Source of the DNA: Hetaerina americana
Lineage: Eukaryota > Arthropoda > Insecta > Odonata > Calopterygidae
NCBI GenBank assembly: GCA_022747635.1
Contig: JAKTNV010000018.1
Span: forward strand, 3,346,927 to 3,410,926
Direction of reading: 5' to 3'
Length of the DNA: 64,000 nt
Both the position numbers and the translations under genes were made by a program. Below are positions 1 to 12,200 of the stretch, one piece after another. The notes below the pieces were generated by a model that saw nothing but the letters and a program-made list of their open reading frames with translations, made no database searches and was not told the DNA's origin. The first letter of the stretch is position 1. Every line of letters begins with the position of its first letter.

Positions 1-163
1 CCATCTGCAAAAAAGGTTATCTGCTACTTCAAATGTTGGTTCTTCACATAGTTGGTGGCTGCAGTATGGGAGGAGGTAATGCTTTTGTACTTACATTATT
101 GGAGGTGAGCATCCATTTTGCCTCATTCAGCATAAATTTATGGTTGTTCTCTCTTCTTTTTAG

Positions 164-253
164 GTGTCTGGTTTCCACTAAATCCTTCAATAAAACTATT
201 AGAAGCCATCCTGGTTGTCAGTTTGAAATGTCTTCATAATGAACAGGAAACGT
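164..253 (+). CDS. LYST: LYST exon 1 of window
   Basis: A 90-bp exon with a pyrimidine-rich acceptor ending TTTTTAG at 163 and a consensus donor GTAAGT at 254. It is read from the third frame (GTC at 166), with phase 1 in and phase 1 out. The peptide includes [19 protein letters not shown]. The other two frames stop inside the exon. Its last base T joins CT of the exon at 10191 to make a Ser codon. It is too short to stand out as an open frame; the phase match and the LYST-like helix support it. Confidence 0.7.
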
Positions 254-3200
254 GTAAGTACATGCACCATTTATGATTTAGATGTACAATATCTGTGATT
301 CAGTTGCCATTTAGAACTTCATTTTTTCAATCAAACACATTTATTTATTTAACGGGAATAACACAAAGGAAGGAAACAAACGTATTGATTCCACAATTAT
401 AAAAAAAACATTAACACATGGGTAAAAATGGCATAAAGTTACATACTCGTTATTGAGAATTAAAATATAATTTAGAATTAAATAATAATTTTGATTTGCT
501 GTGCATAAAAGACATTTTCAGATGGTATACAGGTACACAAACACACCTATTTAGGTTAATTAATGTAGACAAAATATCCATATTAATTAATGGTTTCTGG
601 TGTAACTTTATGGAACCGATTCATTATAAATAAATGAAAGGACTAACTTTGTAGTTCCACACGAAAACGATTTATTCACACAACCCAGGTTTCGAAGTAA
701 AACTTCATCATCAGGTGAGCTCTCTACATTTGCAGCCCTTCTTATATATACAGCCAGGGCGGGGGTGGGGTGGAGATAATCAGGAAGGTTTGGGAGGGGT
801 AAAGTCAGGATTGGTTTGCGTGCCGGAGGGGAGGGCAGTTTGGCATCCCCTCCGCGATGTTGGTGGAATGTGGAGCGGGAGGGAGAAGTCTACATTGTAG
901 AGCTCTCGTGAGTCAGCGGATTAGAGAGGGTTAGATGAAGGGGAGGGGGGGGGGTGTCATCGGCCACCGTGAGGATTGGGACTTTAAGGAGGGGAGAGTG
1001 GGAGGCATACAGAAATTCGTTAACAATATTTTCATTTAAACAAACACTATTTAAAATTTCTAAATGTTCTAAGGCGTCTAATCTATAGCCTTTGCTTTCA
1101 ACATGTAAAATTTCGAAATCAAAATCACTTTTATGGTTATTATCAATCAAATGCTTTGCGAATTGAGAGTTCATCTTTTTATTTCTTGCACATGCTTGAT
1201 GCTCCTTCACTCGTTCTTGGAATTTCCTCCCTGTCTGTCCGATGTATATTGCCCCGCAATCGCACTTTAGCTTATATACTCCACTCTTTTCCTTATATGG
1301 GATTCTGTCCTTTGTGTGGGAGAGCAGGCCCCTGAGGCTTGATTTGTTATAATGGGCTATCTTAATTCTACATTTTGGAAGTTTCTGACATACTTTTTGT
1401 GAAAAATCGTCTAAATAAAGGATTCTGCGCCACTTGGCTGCGGGGTCCTGTGGCGGTTCAGTACTGTAAATATCTTTCAATGCCATTTTATTAAGTTTTT
1501 TGCGGTATAGTTTCTCTACTAGCTCCTCATCGTAGCCGTTGTTTCTTGCAATCAATTTAATCGTGTTAAGTTCTTTTTTGACGTTGATTTGCGACATTGG
1601 GACGTTCACCAACCGGTGTATCATTGAATGGAAGGCGGAGAGTTTTTGCGAGAAGCAATGTCTTGACTTGAAATGGATAACTTGATCTGTGTATGAGTTT
1701 TTCCGAAAGATAGAGAAATCAAGCCGGTTGTTTAATTTTGAAATTTTTAAATCAAGAAAATTCAGTGTATTATTTTCTTCTACTTCACAGGTGAATTTTA
1801 GGTTTTCGTTCAAAGAATTTAAATGTGTAAGAAATAGTTGAATTAGCCTTTTGGAGCCTCTCCACACACAAAACACATCGTCCACATATCGATACCAACA
1901 CAACACATTATTTGTTAGTTCGTTACACGAGGAGAACAAGTTCTTTTCGAAATGGTTCATGTAAATGTCGGCCAGAATCAGTGATAGAGGGCAACCCATA
2001 GCTAGGCCATTGGGCTGTTTGAAATATTTTCCGTTGAATTTAAAATAATTTTGCGAAGCACATGTCTGTAGCAGTTGGATTAGTTCACAGATAACTGGGT
2101 AAGGCACAGAATTCTGGATAAGTTTGGTTTCTGCAATGTCTATAGCTTCTTTAGGCGGCACACTGGTGAAGAGGTTGGATACATCGAAGGACACTAGGAA
2201 GCACTTGTTGGGGATAGTCACTTTGGAAACACGGTTGATGAAGTCAATGTAATTACGCACACCGTATTTTGCTTCAAATTTTGAATGCTCTCTAAATATG
2301 TCGTTAACTCTTCTCGCTAACAGGTGGTTGGGGGCTGTTACGTTAGAAATCACGGGTCTAATCGGAAATCCCGGTTTGTGAATCTTGGGTAACCCAAAGA
2401 ACCGGGGTGCTGAAGGATTCATTTGGGTTAGCTTTTCTACATCATGCCACTTAAATAATATTGAACATGATTTTAACGAATTTTTGCACTCTTGTTGAAA
2501 CTTGGTGGTTGGGTCTGATTTCAGTTCTTGAATCTTGTGCTCTTCGATAAATGTATTGCATTTCTCAAAATAATCGTCCTTTTTCATTATCACCACCGCG
2601 TTGCCTTTATCTGCTTTTTGAATAATCAGCTTTTCTAATTTAAGGCTGCTCTTGATAGAATTAACTGCGTCAAACTCCGGAAATTGTCTTTTAGTTTTAA
2701 AAACTTTTTGTAGTTGACCTCTCATTTCCTGAGCGACAATATGTTTTACCCCTATATTTTCTCTTTGGAGGGCTATTTCGCAGTCTACGGCAAAGTTTTT
2801 TACGTCCTTCATCGAGACTGGAATTTTTGGAACGTAATTTAACCCTTTTTCAAGCAAGCTTATTTCATTGGCTTTAAAATTGTGCTCTGATAGGTTGATG
2901 ACTTTTTGTCCAAAGTGATTATTTGCACCGACAGGTGATCCAGACGATTTATCATTAGAAACGGATTTGCTATCCTCCATGAGGGTCACTAATTTCCGAT
3001 CAATGGTGGTTCTTTTTTCAAAGGCAATTTCACTACTCTTTTGTCGGACGATATCATCCAAAATTATCCACTCGATCCAGTGAAGCTCATGAGTCAGTTC
3101 CGTGTAAAGTAATAAAAGATAGTGAGATATGGCATCCCTTTTAACATACCACTCGTGGAGTTCTCTCTTGAGCCATGCTTTCTTGGCTATTTTGGCGGCG

Positions 3201-6200
3201 AAGGCTGCTGCTGACGAGTGGGGTTTTTTAAACTGGAGGTTGATGTACTTCGGGGTGATGTTCCGCGCGATGCACTGGCTGTTGAAGTAGATGTTCAATG
3301 CTGCAATCCGGTACTTTATAGAAAGTCTTCTGTAGAGGCTGGCCTTAACTGCGTTACAAGCGCACTTAATATAATTAATGGTTTCTGGCGTAACTTTATG
3401 GAACCGATTCATTATAAATAAATGAAAGGACTAACTTTGTAGTTCCACACGAAAACGATTTATTCACACGACCCAGGTTTCGAAGTAAAACTTCATCATC
3501 AGGTGAGCATCATTAGTTCGTTACACGAGGAGAACAAGTTCTTTTCGAAATGGTTCATGTAAATGTCGGCCAGAATCGGTGATAGAGGGCAACCCATAGC
3601 TAGGCCATTGGGCTGTTTGAAATATTTTCCGTTGAATTTAAAATAATTTTTTTTAACTAACAAATAATGTGTTGTGTTGGTATCGATGTGTGGACGATGT
3701 GTTTTGTGTGTGGAGAGGCTCCAAAAGGCAAATTCAGCTATTTCTTACACATTTAAATTCTTTGAACGAAAACCTAAAATTCACCTGTGAAGTAGAAGAA
3801 AATAATACACTGAATTTTCTTGATTTAAAAATTTCAAAATTAAACAACCGGCTTGATTTCTCTATCTTTCGGAAAAACTCATACACAGATCAAGTTATCC
3901 ATTTCAAGTCAAGACATTGCTTCTCGCAAAAACTCTCCGCCTTCCATTCAATGATACACCGGTTGGTGAACGTCCCAATGTCGCAAAACAACGTCAAAAA
4001 AGAACTTACCACGATTAAATTGATTGCAAGAAACAACGGCTACGATGAGGAGCTAGTAGAGAAACTATACCGCAAAAAACTGAATAAAATGGCATTGAAA
4101 GATATTTACAGTACTGAACCGCCACAGGACCCCGCAGCCAAGTGGCGCAGAATCCTTTATTTAGACGATTTTTCACAAAAAGTATGTCAGAAACTTCCAA
4201 AATGTAGAATTAAGATAGCCCATTATAATAAATCAAGCCTCAGGGGCCTGCTCACCCACACAAAGGATAGAATCCCATATAAGGAAAAGAGTGGAGTATA
4301 TAAGCTAAAGTGCGATTGCGGGGCAATATACATAGGACAGACAGGGAGGAAATTCCAAGAACGAGTGAAGGAGCATCAAGCATGTGCAAGAAATAAAAAG
4401 ATGAACTCTCAATTCGCAAAGCATTTGATTGATAATAACCATAAAAGTGATTTTGATTTCGAAATTTTACATCATGAAAGCAAAGGCTATAAATTAGACG
4501 CCTTAGAACATTTAGAAATTTTAAATAGTGTTTGTTTAAATGAAAATATTGTTAACGAATTTCTGTATGCCTCCCACTCTCCCCTCCTTAAAGTCCCAAT
4601 CCTCACGGTGGCCGATGACACCCCCCCCCTCCCCTTCATCTAACCCTCTCTAATCCGCTGACTCACGAGAGCTCTACAGTGTAGACTTCTCCCTCCCGCT
4701 CCACATTCCACCAACATCGCGGAGGGGATGCCAAACTGCCCTCCCCTCCGGCACGCAAACCAATCCTGACTTTACCCCTCCCAAACCTTCCTGATTATCT
4801 CCACCCCACCCCCGCCCTGGCTGTATATATAAGAAGGGCTGCAAATGTAGAGAGCTCACCTGATGATGAAGTTTTACTTCGAAACCTGGGTTGTGTGAAT
4901 AAATCGTTTTCGTGTGGAACTACAAAGTTAGTCCTTTCATTTATTTATATCAATATTAAATAATATTCCAAATTAAAAAAGGGAAACAGAATATTAGAAA
5001 TATAGTATTTGTTACAGGTCAGAATGATAGTAAATAAATGATAAATGTTAATGGCAGTTATTAACTAGACCTTGTGGCATCGATTGAGATAACTTTCGCA
5101 ATGGGTGTTGCGAACAAATTATTAACATGAACAGATATCAGCACGGCAATAATTAGCATTCTATAATTCTTTGGATATTTTTAATAACATTTTTTAAGGG
5201 TTCCTGGTGAGATGGAAAATAGGTTAATTTGATCACAACTGTTGGCATCTCTCATAATCTGGCTTATAGGCATGTAGTAAGGGTAGTTTTGTGCATGATG
5301 TCTAATTTCAATGAGTGCTTCAAGCCTTGTGCCATGTGAGGGTACTCGGAAAGATATTGCCCTTAGGAGTTCTAAGGAATCAATCTTATTATACAGTAAT
5401 TTGTATAGAAAATTTTTGTTAATACTTTTTCTACGTTTATGCAATGAAGGAAGATTAAGTAGCGGTAACATTTCATGATAACTATAAAGATCTTGGTGAA
5501 GATTGAATTTGAATTTGTGCACACATTTTCTTTGAACATATTCAATTGTATGAAAATGGAGTTTGTATTAAGGTGACCAGGCAGTAGAGAAGTATTCCCA
5601 GTATGTGGAGTGTTAAATCAATTTGTACCATGGTCAAAATTTGCTGGACGGACAAGTAGCCAAACAATGAACCCACTGAGTGATTTGGATATTTTCACTG
5701 TCATGGTTAAAAATATATGATAACTGGCACTTAACAGTGAGCACATTTGCCTTAACTGATACCATCCATTACTTTGCACATTTTTCATCTGTGTCAGAAA
5801 AATCCTTCATCCGTATGTTTGGAATAAAACAAAAAAACGTGTGACTATTAATAATTATGTAAAAAAAATATTTTCTGACATGTTTCTTGAATTGATGATG
5901 CAGTATGTGATGCAGTTTGTAGCTACAGGTGAGAGTTATTTTTGAGGGTGATCTGAAAAGTTCTTGCCCTTATGATGAAAATGACAATTTATGTTTTCAA
6001 AAAAGTTTTATTTTTCAACACAATCTACTTAAATATTAATACATTTCCTCCAGTGCTGTTCCTGTGTCATTAACCCATCACTGTAGTGTTCTTCTGGAAT
6101 TCTGCAAAGTACTTGTCACAAGCCACTATCACTTCTTGATTGGATGAAAATTATTGACAAGCGAGAAAACGTTTTGAATTTTCGGAAGAGGTGGAAGTTT

Positions 6201-9200
6201 GAGGGAGCTAAATTCAGGAATAGGGTGCATGTTCTAGCACTCTGCAGGGCAAGTCCATCATTTTTCCCATCACAAATACTCTTTATGTGGGCAGATACAT
6301 TATCCCGATGGAAGAAAGTTTTTTTCTACGGCAAGTCAGGTCTGGTTTCACAAATATTTGTAACCATTTTTCGTTTTACCTTTGTCAGGATAGTTGACCA
6401 ACAGAATTCCTTTCGCATGCCAAATAACTGATTTGAAAATTTTTGAATGTGTGAGTTATTGTTTTCCTGAGTGCTTGTGAGTGTGTCAGCTCTGTGTTTG
6501 TCCCTGGCACGAAATTTATTCCCGTAAACAGTCACGGATAGTGTATATCTGTTCATAAACCCAAGTAACATTCCCACAAACTACTGCAAAAGGGTGTTCT
6601 GCTTGAGAGGCTGAGGTTGATCATTGTTGTGGAATTTCTTTTCCCACCAACCATCATCACAAAAATTTTCTTTTCATTGCAGGGCGAGTGGTGCCAACTT
6701 ATTACAGCTAAAGGAGTTTTAATATTATTTTTTATTTAAGAATTTCATTACGATTAGGGGATTTTCCTGGTGGCAACGGTCAAGTTTGGTCAATGCACAC
6801 TCTTACAACGAAAAATACATACATACACGCACTAGAAAAACAGATAGGAGACAAAATATTTTTACATACAATGACACTTCCACATCACATACAAACAAAC
6901 TTCCACATCACATACAATATGCCGTCCACATCACATGCAAACAATATTTTCAAAACTACAGTGAAGTTTATAACCCAGTGGCTGCTTTACATTTCAACTT
7001 AAAACTTCTAAAATTGGATGGAAAGGGCTCAAACAAACCTCCAGGCAGCTGGTTCCAATCAATAATAGTTCTATTTAAAAAAGAGTATTTTTTCTTATTG
7101 GTTTTTTGAGTCCTTATTTTTATTTTGTGGCTATGGTCGTTTTTTCCCTTGAAGTTAGGCTTTTCTATCCCTTGCCATAAATCTTCCCACGCTTTGTCCT
7201 TTTTAACAATTCTATACATCGCGCTTAGCCTACTCCTTTTTCTTCTATTTTTCAAACTCTCCCATTTCAGTATATCTAACATTTCTGTGACACTATCTGT
7301 TCTTTTGTACCTTCCGAGTACATATCTTGCTGCCTTTCTTTGAACTTTTTCTATCTTTTTAATATGTCCCACCTCATATGGATCCCATACTATGGAGGAG
7401 TATTCTAGGATAGGGATAACCAGTACCTTATATGCATTTTCTTTTGTGGCTATGCTACTTCCTTTTAAATTTATCATTACCCAATGCAATACTTAAAATG
7501 CCATCCGTGTCATATTATCTACTTGGACTCCCCACCCAAGATCCCTAGTTAAGTAAATGCCTAAATATTTGCAATGACCGCTGCATGGGATCCTTTTTCC
7601 AAAGAGGGTGTAAATATCCTTTTGCGCATTCTTTTTATTTAAAAGATGTATATGCTTACTCTTACTTATATTAATGCCCATATTATTATTTGTAACCGAG
7701 TTACCGAGGCGATCGATTTCATTTTGTAGTATTAGGTGGTCATTTACACGCTCTATCCATCTGTATATGATGCAGTCATCAGCAAAGAGTCTTATTTGGG
7801 AATGCAAATTGCTTGGCAGATTGTTTACGTAAATTAGGAAGAGTAATGGCCCTAGAACGCTGCCTTGTGGAACTCCTGCTAAAACGCTCGCCTCTTTTGA
7901 AAATGCATCCCCTAATTTTAATTTTTGAGTTCTGCCTCTAAGAAAATTTTTTATCCATTGTTTTACCCTCAAATCCAATGGTAACGAATCCATCTTTAAC
8001 AATAATTTATCGTGAGGCACTCGGTCAAAAGCTGCCGAAAAATCAACGAATACTGCATCCACGTCCTTTCCTTCATCTATTGCGTCGCCGATATTTTGGC
8101 TTAATCTCAAAAGCTGCATTTCACACGAGTATCCCATTCTAAACTCATGTTGGGGTTTGAATAGCCATCTATCGCTTGTCCACCATTCCCGAATGTAGTC
8201 AGCGATTCTTTTTTCCATTATTTTGCAAACAACTGAGGTTATGCTTACCGGTCTATAATTGTTGGCAATTGTTTTATCCCCTTTCTTGAAAATTGGTGTA
8301 ATATTTGCTTTTTTCCAATCATTGGGCAAGGCATCATTATTTAAATTTACTTGGAATAGATGACTCAGGTACCAAGCTATTGCAGTATCACCCAGTTTTA
8401 GAATGTCAATTGATATATTATCCGGTCCCACTGACTTATTTTTCCTCATCCTTCTAATTTTTTTCACAAAATACGAGTCCTCCACGATAATACCGTTTGT
8501 TGAGGGCAGTGAGCTATTTGGTGCCGTTATGGTGATGAAGTTCTCTGTCGTTTCTGAGCTATTTTGGCAAGCCTTATTTTCCTTTTTGTTTTCTATTCCC
8601 CAAAAAACATCCGTAAAGCAAGAGTTGAACATATTTGCTATTTCTACAGTGTCTGTTACAATGCCATTTTCCTTAGTTTTTAATATATTCATGCGATCCC
8701 TGTTGTCTTCCCCAGTTCTCATGTATCTATAGAATTTCGTTGCATTGTCTTTCAAAATTGCATTTATAAGAAATTTTTCCTTTGCCTTCTTCTGTTCCCC
8801 CTATGTAGGTTCCGGACCAAGGTCCTGTAATGATGTGACATTTCTTTACTTTCATTCTTTAATCTGTGTGCCTTTCTTACCGCTCTCTTGAGTTTTTTAA
8901 TGGTTTTGTTGTAGTACTCCGGATCCGTGTTCTGTTTCAAATTTTTCATGGGAACATACTTCATTTGCCCTTCAAGAATTATTTCTTTGAATGTTTCCCA
9001 TATTTTCTCCACGGTCGCTCCACTAGCTGCCCATCCAGGAAACTTGCCCCTTAAAAATTCCTGGAACCCTTCCCTATCCGCCTGGGTATATTGCCAAATT
9101 TTCTTTTCATCCCCCATACCTACTTTTGCTGATCTATACCACTCCATTTGAACACACGCTGCTGTGTGATCACTTATTCCTGGAAAGACATACACTAATG

Positions 9201-12200
9201 ATAGGGTTTGGAGGTCTAAGTAGAAAAACGTCGAGGGTATTTTCTCCCCTAGTGGGCTTATTTACTACCTGGGTAAACCCTTCTTCGTTAATGAGGCGAT
9301 TTACCAGATCTTGTGCCTGCCCGCCACCCGCTGTTTTGCCCCCCCACCCTATTTCTGGAAGGTTTAAATCCCCGGCTATGATGATGCTATCTTGGGGGTT
9401 TTCAGAGCAATAGTCAGCAAGGATCTCCAACGAGTGCATACCTTTGCTTGGACTTCTATACAGAGCAATTATTTTTAACCATTTGCTACTTTCTGCTTCA
9501 CGTATCCTTACACACATCATCTCACATTTACTTTGTTGCCAATCTAAAAAGCTTATTATGTTGCTACAAACACAGATGAATACTCCTCCGCCAATCCCAC
9601 CTTGATCCCTTCGATAGACATTATAATTTGACGGAAAAATTTCGGCCAATGTAATGCTATCGTGAAGCCAAGATTCTGTGCCGATTATGATGTTGGGATT
9701 ACACGCATCTATTAGTCTCAAATTCCCTAGATTTGTTGAGGATACTTCTACAGTTCACCTGGAGAATATTTAAGCCCTTACCTTCAATTTTGCCATTTAT
9801 ACCGTGCACACCCTCGGGTCTGCTTGTAGAGCCACTGAGCAGCACTCTGCTCGCCACACATCCCGTCGTTCCTTGCCATTTACTAGGCCGTATAGCTCAA
9901 TTTTTTATTTTCTACCAATTTGCACAAATATTTTCTTCCCTCATGCCAAGTTGCCAAGCATACATAGAGGTGGTAAGGTATAGTAGATATCCATTGCATA
10001 TTTGTATTGAATTAAGAATTAAATTTGCAGCTGAGTGTTCAAGGGAGGTACGATTATGCCCACATTCCTTTAAGCCGCACGTAGTTGGCAAGGCAGTTAA
10101 TGGAGCCTGAATTCAAGAATGCTTTTTTTGTTCTATCTCCTTTGCTAATCCTCGTGGATCTTTTCTCTTTGACATACTGTTCTACTGTAGCTGCTGGCAG
10201 GCAGAATGACAGGAGACCCGGAGTGCTGGAGAAGCTTAGATCATTGGTCTTTAGTCTCCAGACACAGCCAGATGTGAATCTTTGCCATTTGTGCGAGGTG
10301 TTGATCCGATGTGCTACAGATGACTGCAGAAGAAGGCCAGCACTGTTTCTGGCGAGGAAGCCAGAGGTAGGTGGGTGCATTTTGCTCTCCTGAAGGGCAA
10401 ATGTATGAAAAATTGTGCTATTCAGAAAGAAATAATACATCCCATTTGGAATGCAGTATTTGTAATAGAGATTGAATGCTCATGTTCATGATACTGCAAT
10501 GCCATAGATGTGTATATTATCAAGGGGTAATTACCATTTTCATGAGTACAAGGTGTGATCAAAAAAAGAAAGGACTGATTTTACAACTTGTTTATTTAAA
10601 CGGATACAGCTTAATTGAACTTGTCACCCTCAAAGGACATACCTTGGCTGACGACACACCTTTGCCAACTTTTGCTCCAGCTCTCGAACCCTGCCTGGTA
10701 AGCCGCCTTAGGGATCCTCTTCAGGTCCGCCGGATAATTAGTTTTAATGTCCGCAATAGAGTCGAATCGGCGCTCTTTCAAGGTTGATTTTAACTTGGGA
10801 ACCAAAAAAAAGTCTGATGGAGTAACGTCTGGGGAGTAGGGTGGCTGTGGGAACACAGAAGTTCCGGTTCTGGCGATGAACTCAGTCACGATGAGCGCCA
10901 AGTGAGCCGACATGTTATCGTGGTGGAAACGCCATGCATTGTCTCTCCACATATCCAACCACTTTAGGCTCACTTTGACCCTCAGCCTCTTCATAACCTA
11001 AGTAGAAATCTTTGTTGACGGTTTGACCTTGAGGGACTGATTCGTAATGAATTAGCCCTTGCCAATTGAAGAAATACACCAGCATGACCTTTGCATTGGA
11101 CCGGGACATGCGAGCTTTCTTTGGTCACAGAGAATGAGGATCTTTCCACTGAAAAGACTAGGCCTTTGTCTCAACATCATAACCATAAACCCAGGTTTAC
11201 TCACCTGTTACGATGGTTTTAAGAAACTCTGGGTTGGCATTGGCTTGATCCACGAGTTCCTGACGAATACACACACATTTTTGCCTCAGTTCATCGGTCA
11301 GCACCCACGGACGAATTTTGATGCAACGCGAGTCATGCCCAAAATGTCTGTCAAAATTGTCTGACAGGACCCAAAACTAATATTCACTTCCTTGGCTATC
11401 TCCCTAACAGTTAAATGGCGATTTGCCAGTACCAAATTGTTCACCAATTTGACATCGTTGTGGCCTTTCGAAGTGGAAGGCCACCCCGTTTGCGAATCTT
11501 CATTTGTCGAGGTTCTGCCCAATTTAAAACGATTGTACCACTCAAAACACTGGCTTTGACTCATAACTTCATTAATAAAGACTTGCTGAATCATTCCAAA
11601 TGTCTCCATAGCACTTTTGCCAAGTTGGAAACAAATTTTACGCACACACACTGTTCCTCTAGCTCCTTTATTGCCACCATTGCACGTGAGGACGAACAGG
11701 TTAAGACACGGACTGCTGCTGCTGCAGAAGGACTTGACTTAAATAAATGCAGCACCTCTTGTTTTAGTCATCGCATGTGTCGCTAGATGGTGCGCTTTGT
11801 CTCGGTTCGATCCATTGAACGGTCTCTACAGGATAAAATCAGTCCGATCTTTTTTACATCACTTCTTGTACGTATTTGATAGATCACTGGAAAGAAAAAA
11901 TTCACAGTTGTCATTATACAGTGTGTCTTTACTTTATGATCTTAATCAGTTTGGTGGTACCAGTCAGTCATATAGGGAATCTAATAATCCCTTGATTTCC
12001 TATTATTCATACCAGGTAATCTATTTGGTATACTTGTTGGTTGAATTAGATATTACGCAATTATTTCAAAATATGTTGTAGAGGAAATAACTTGTTAGTA
12101 ATTGATATGTGTGTGAGATTGTAGAGGCAGAAGTTTTTGAATGAAGTTTACAAAGAGCAATGCTTGTTTGATGAAATTGAGGAGATTGGGAAACAATAAT

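Larger units (their letters stand above)
574..4958. mobile_element. Penelope-like element composite with 12-bp target duplication
   Basis: The insertion body is 586-4946. A 12-base sequence at 574-585 recurs at 4947-4958 with one mismatch, so the whole composite probably entered as one unit. Copy 1 lies on the minus strand (terminal repeats 3374-3508 and 586-720, ORF 3412-890). Copy 2 is a truncated, 5'-inverted copy: a minus-strand RT piece at 3513-3650, then the plus-strand 3' half from 3655 to 4946. The 3' UTRs of the two copies (about 720-900 and 4674-4860) form a near-perfect inverted repeat. Known PLE biology includes inverted or tandem dimers, variable target duplications and hammerhead ribozymes in the terminal repeats. 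Confidence 0.85.
6962..9905 (-). mobile_element. CR1/Jockey-type LINE, frameshifted
   Basis: Minus-strand pieces give the full order of a non-LTR retrotransposon ORF2: APE endonuclease, linker, RT and C-terminal region, ending near 6962. The first endonuclease motif ([14 protein letters not shown]) lies near 9730-9775, and the frame can be followed upstream to about 9905. At least three frame breaks (near 9725, 9180 and 8760) and a stop between 7490 and 7493 disable it. The clade cannot be settled without a tree. Confidence 0.85.

Noticed and set aside
715..900. 61-residue frame found identically at 715-900 (+) and 4674-4859 (-)
   Set aside because: Both lie in the PLE 3' UTR arms, antisense to the element. 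The identity is due to the inverted repeat, not coding selection.
10611..11786. Separate host genes suggested by several frames on both strands
   Set aside because: All are pieces or shadows of one frameshifted mariner bounded by TIRs and TA.
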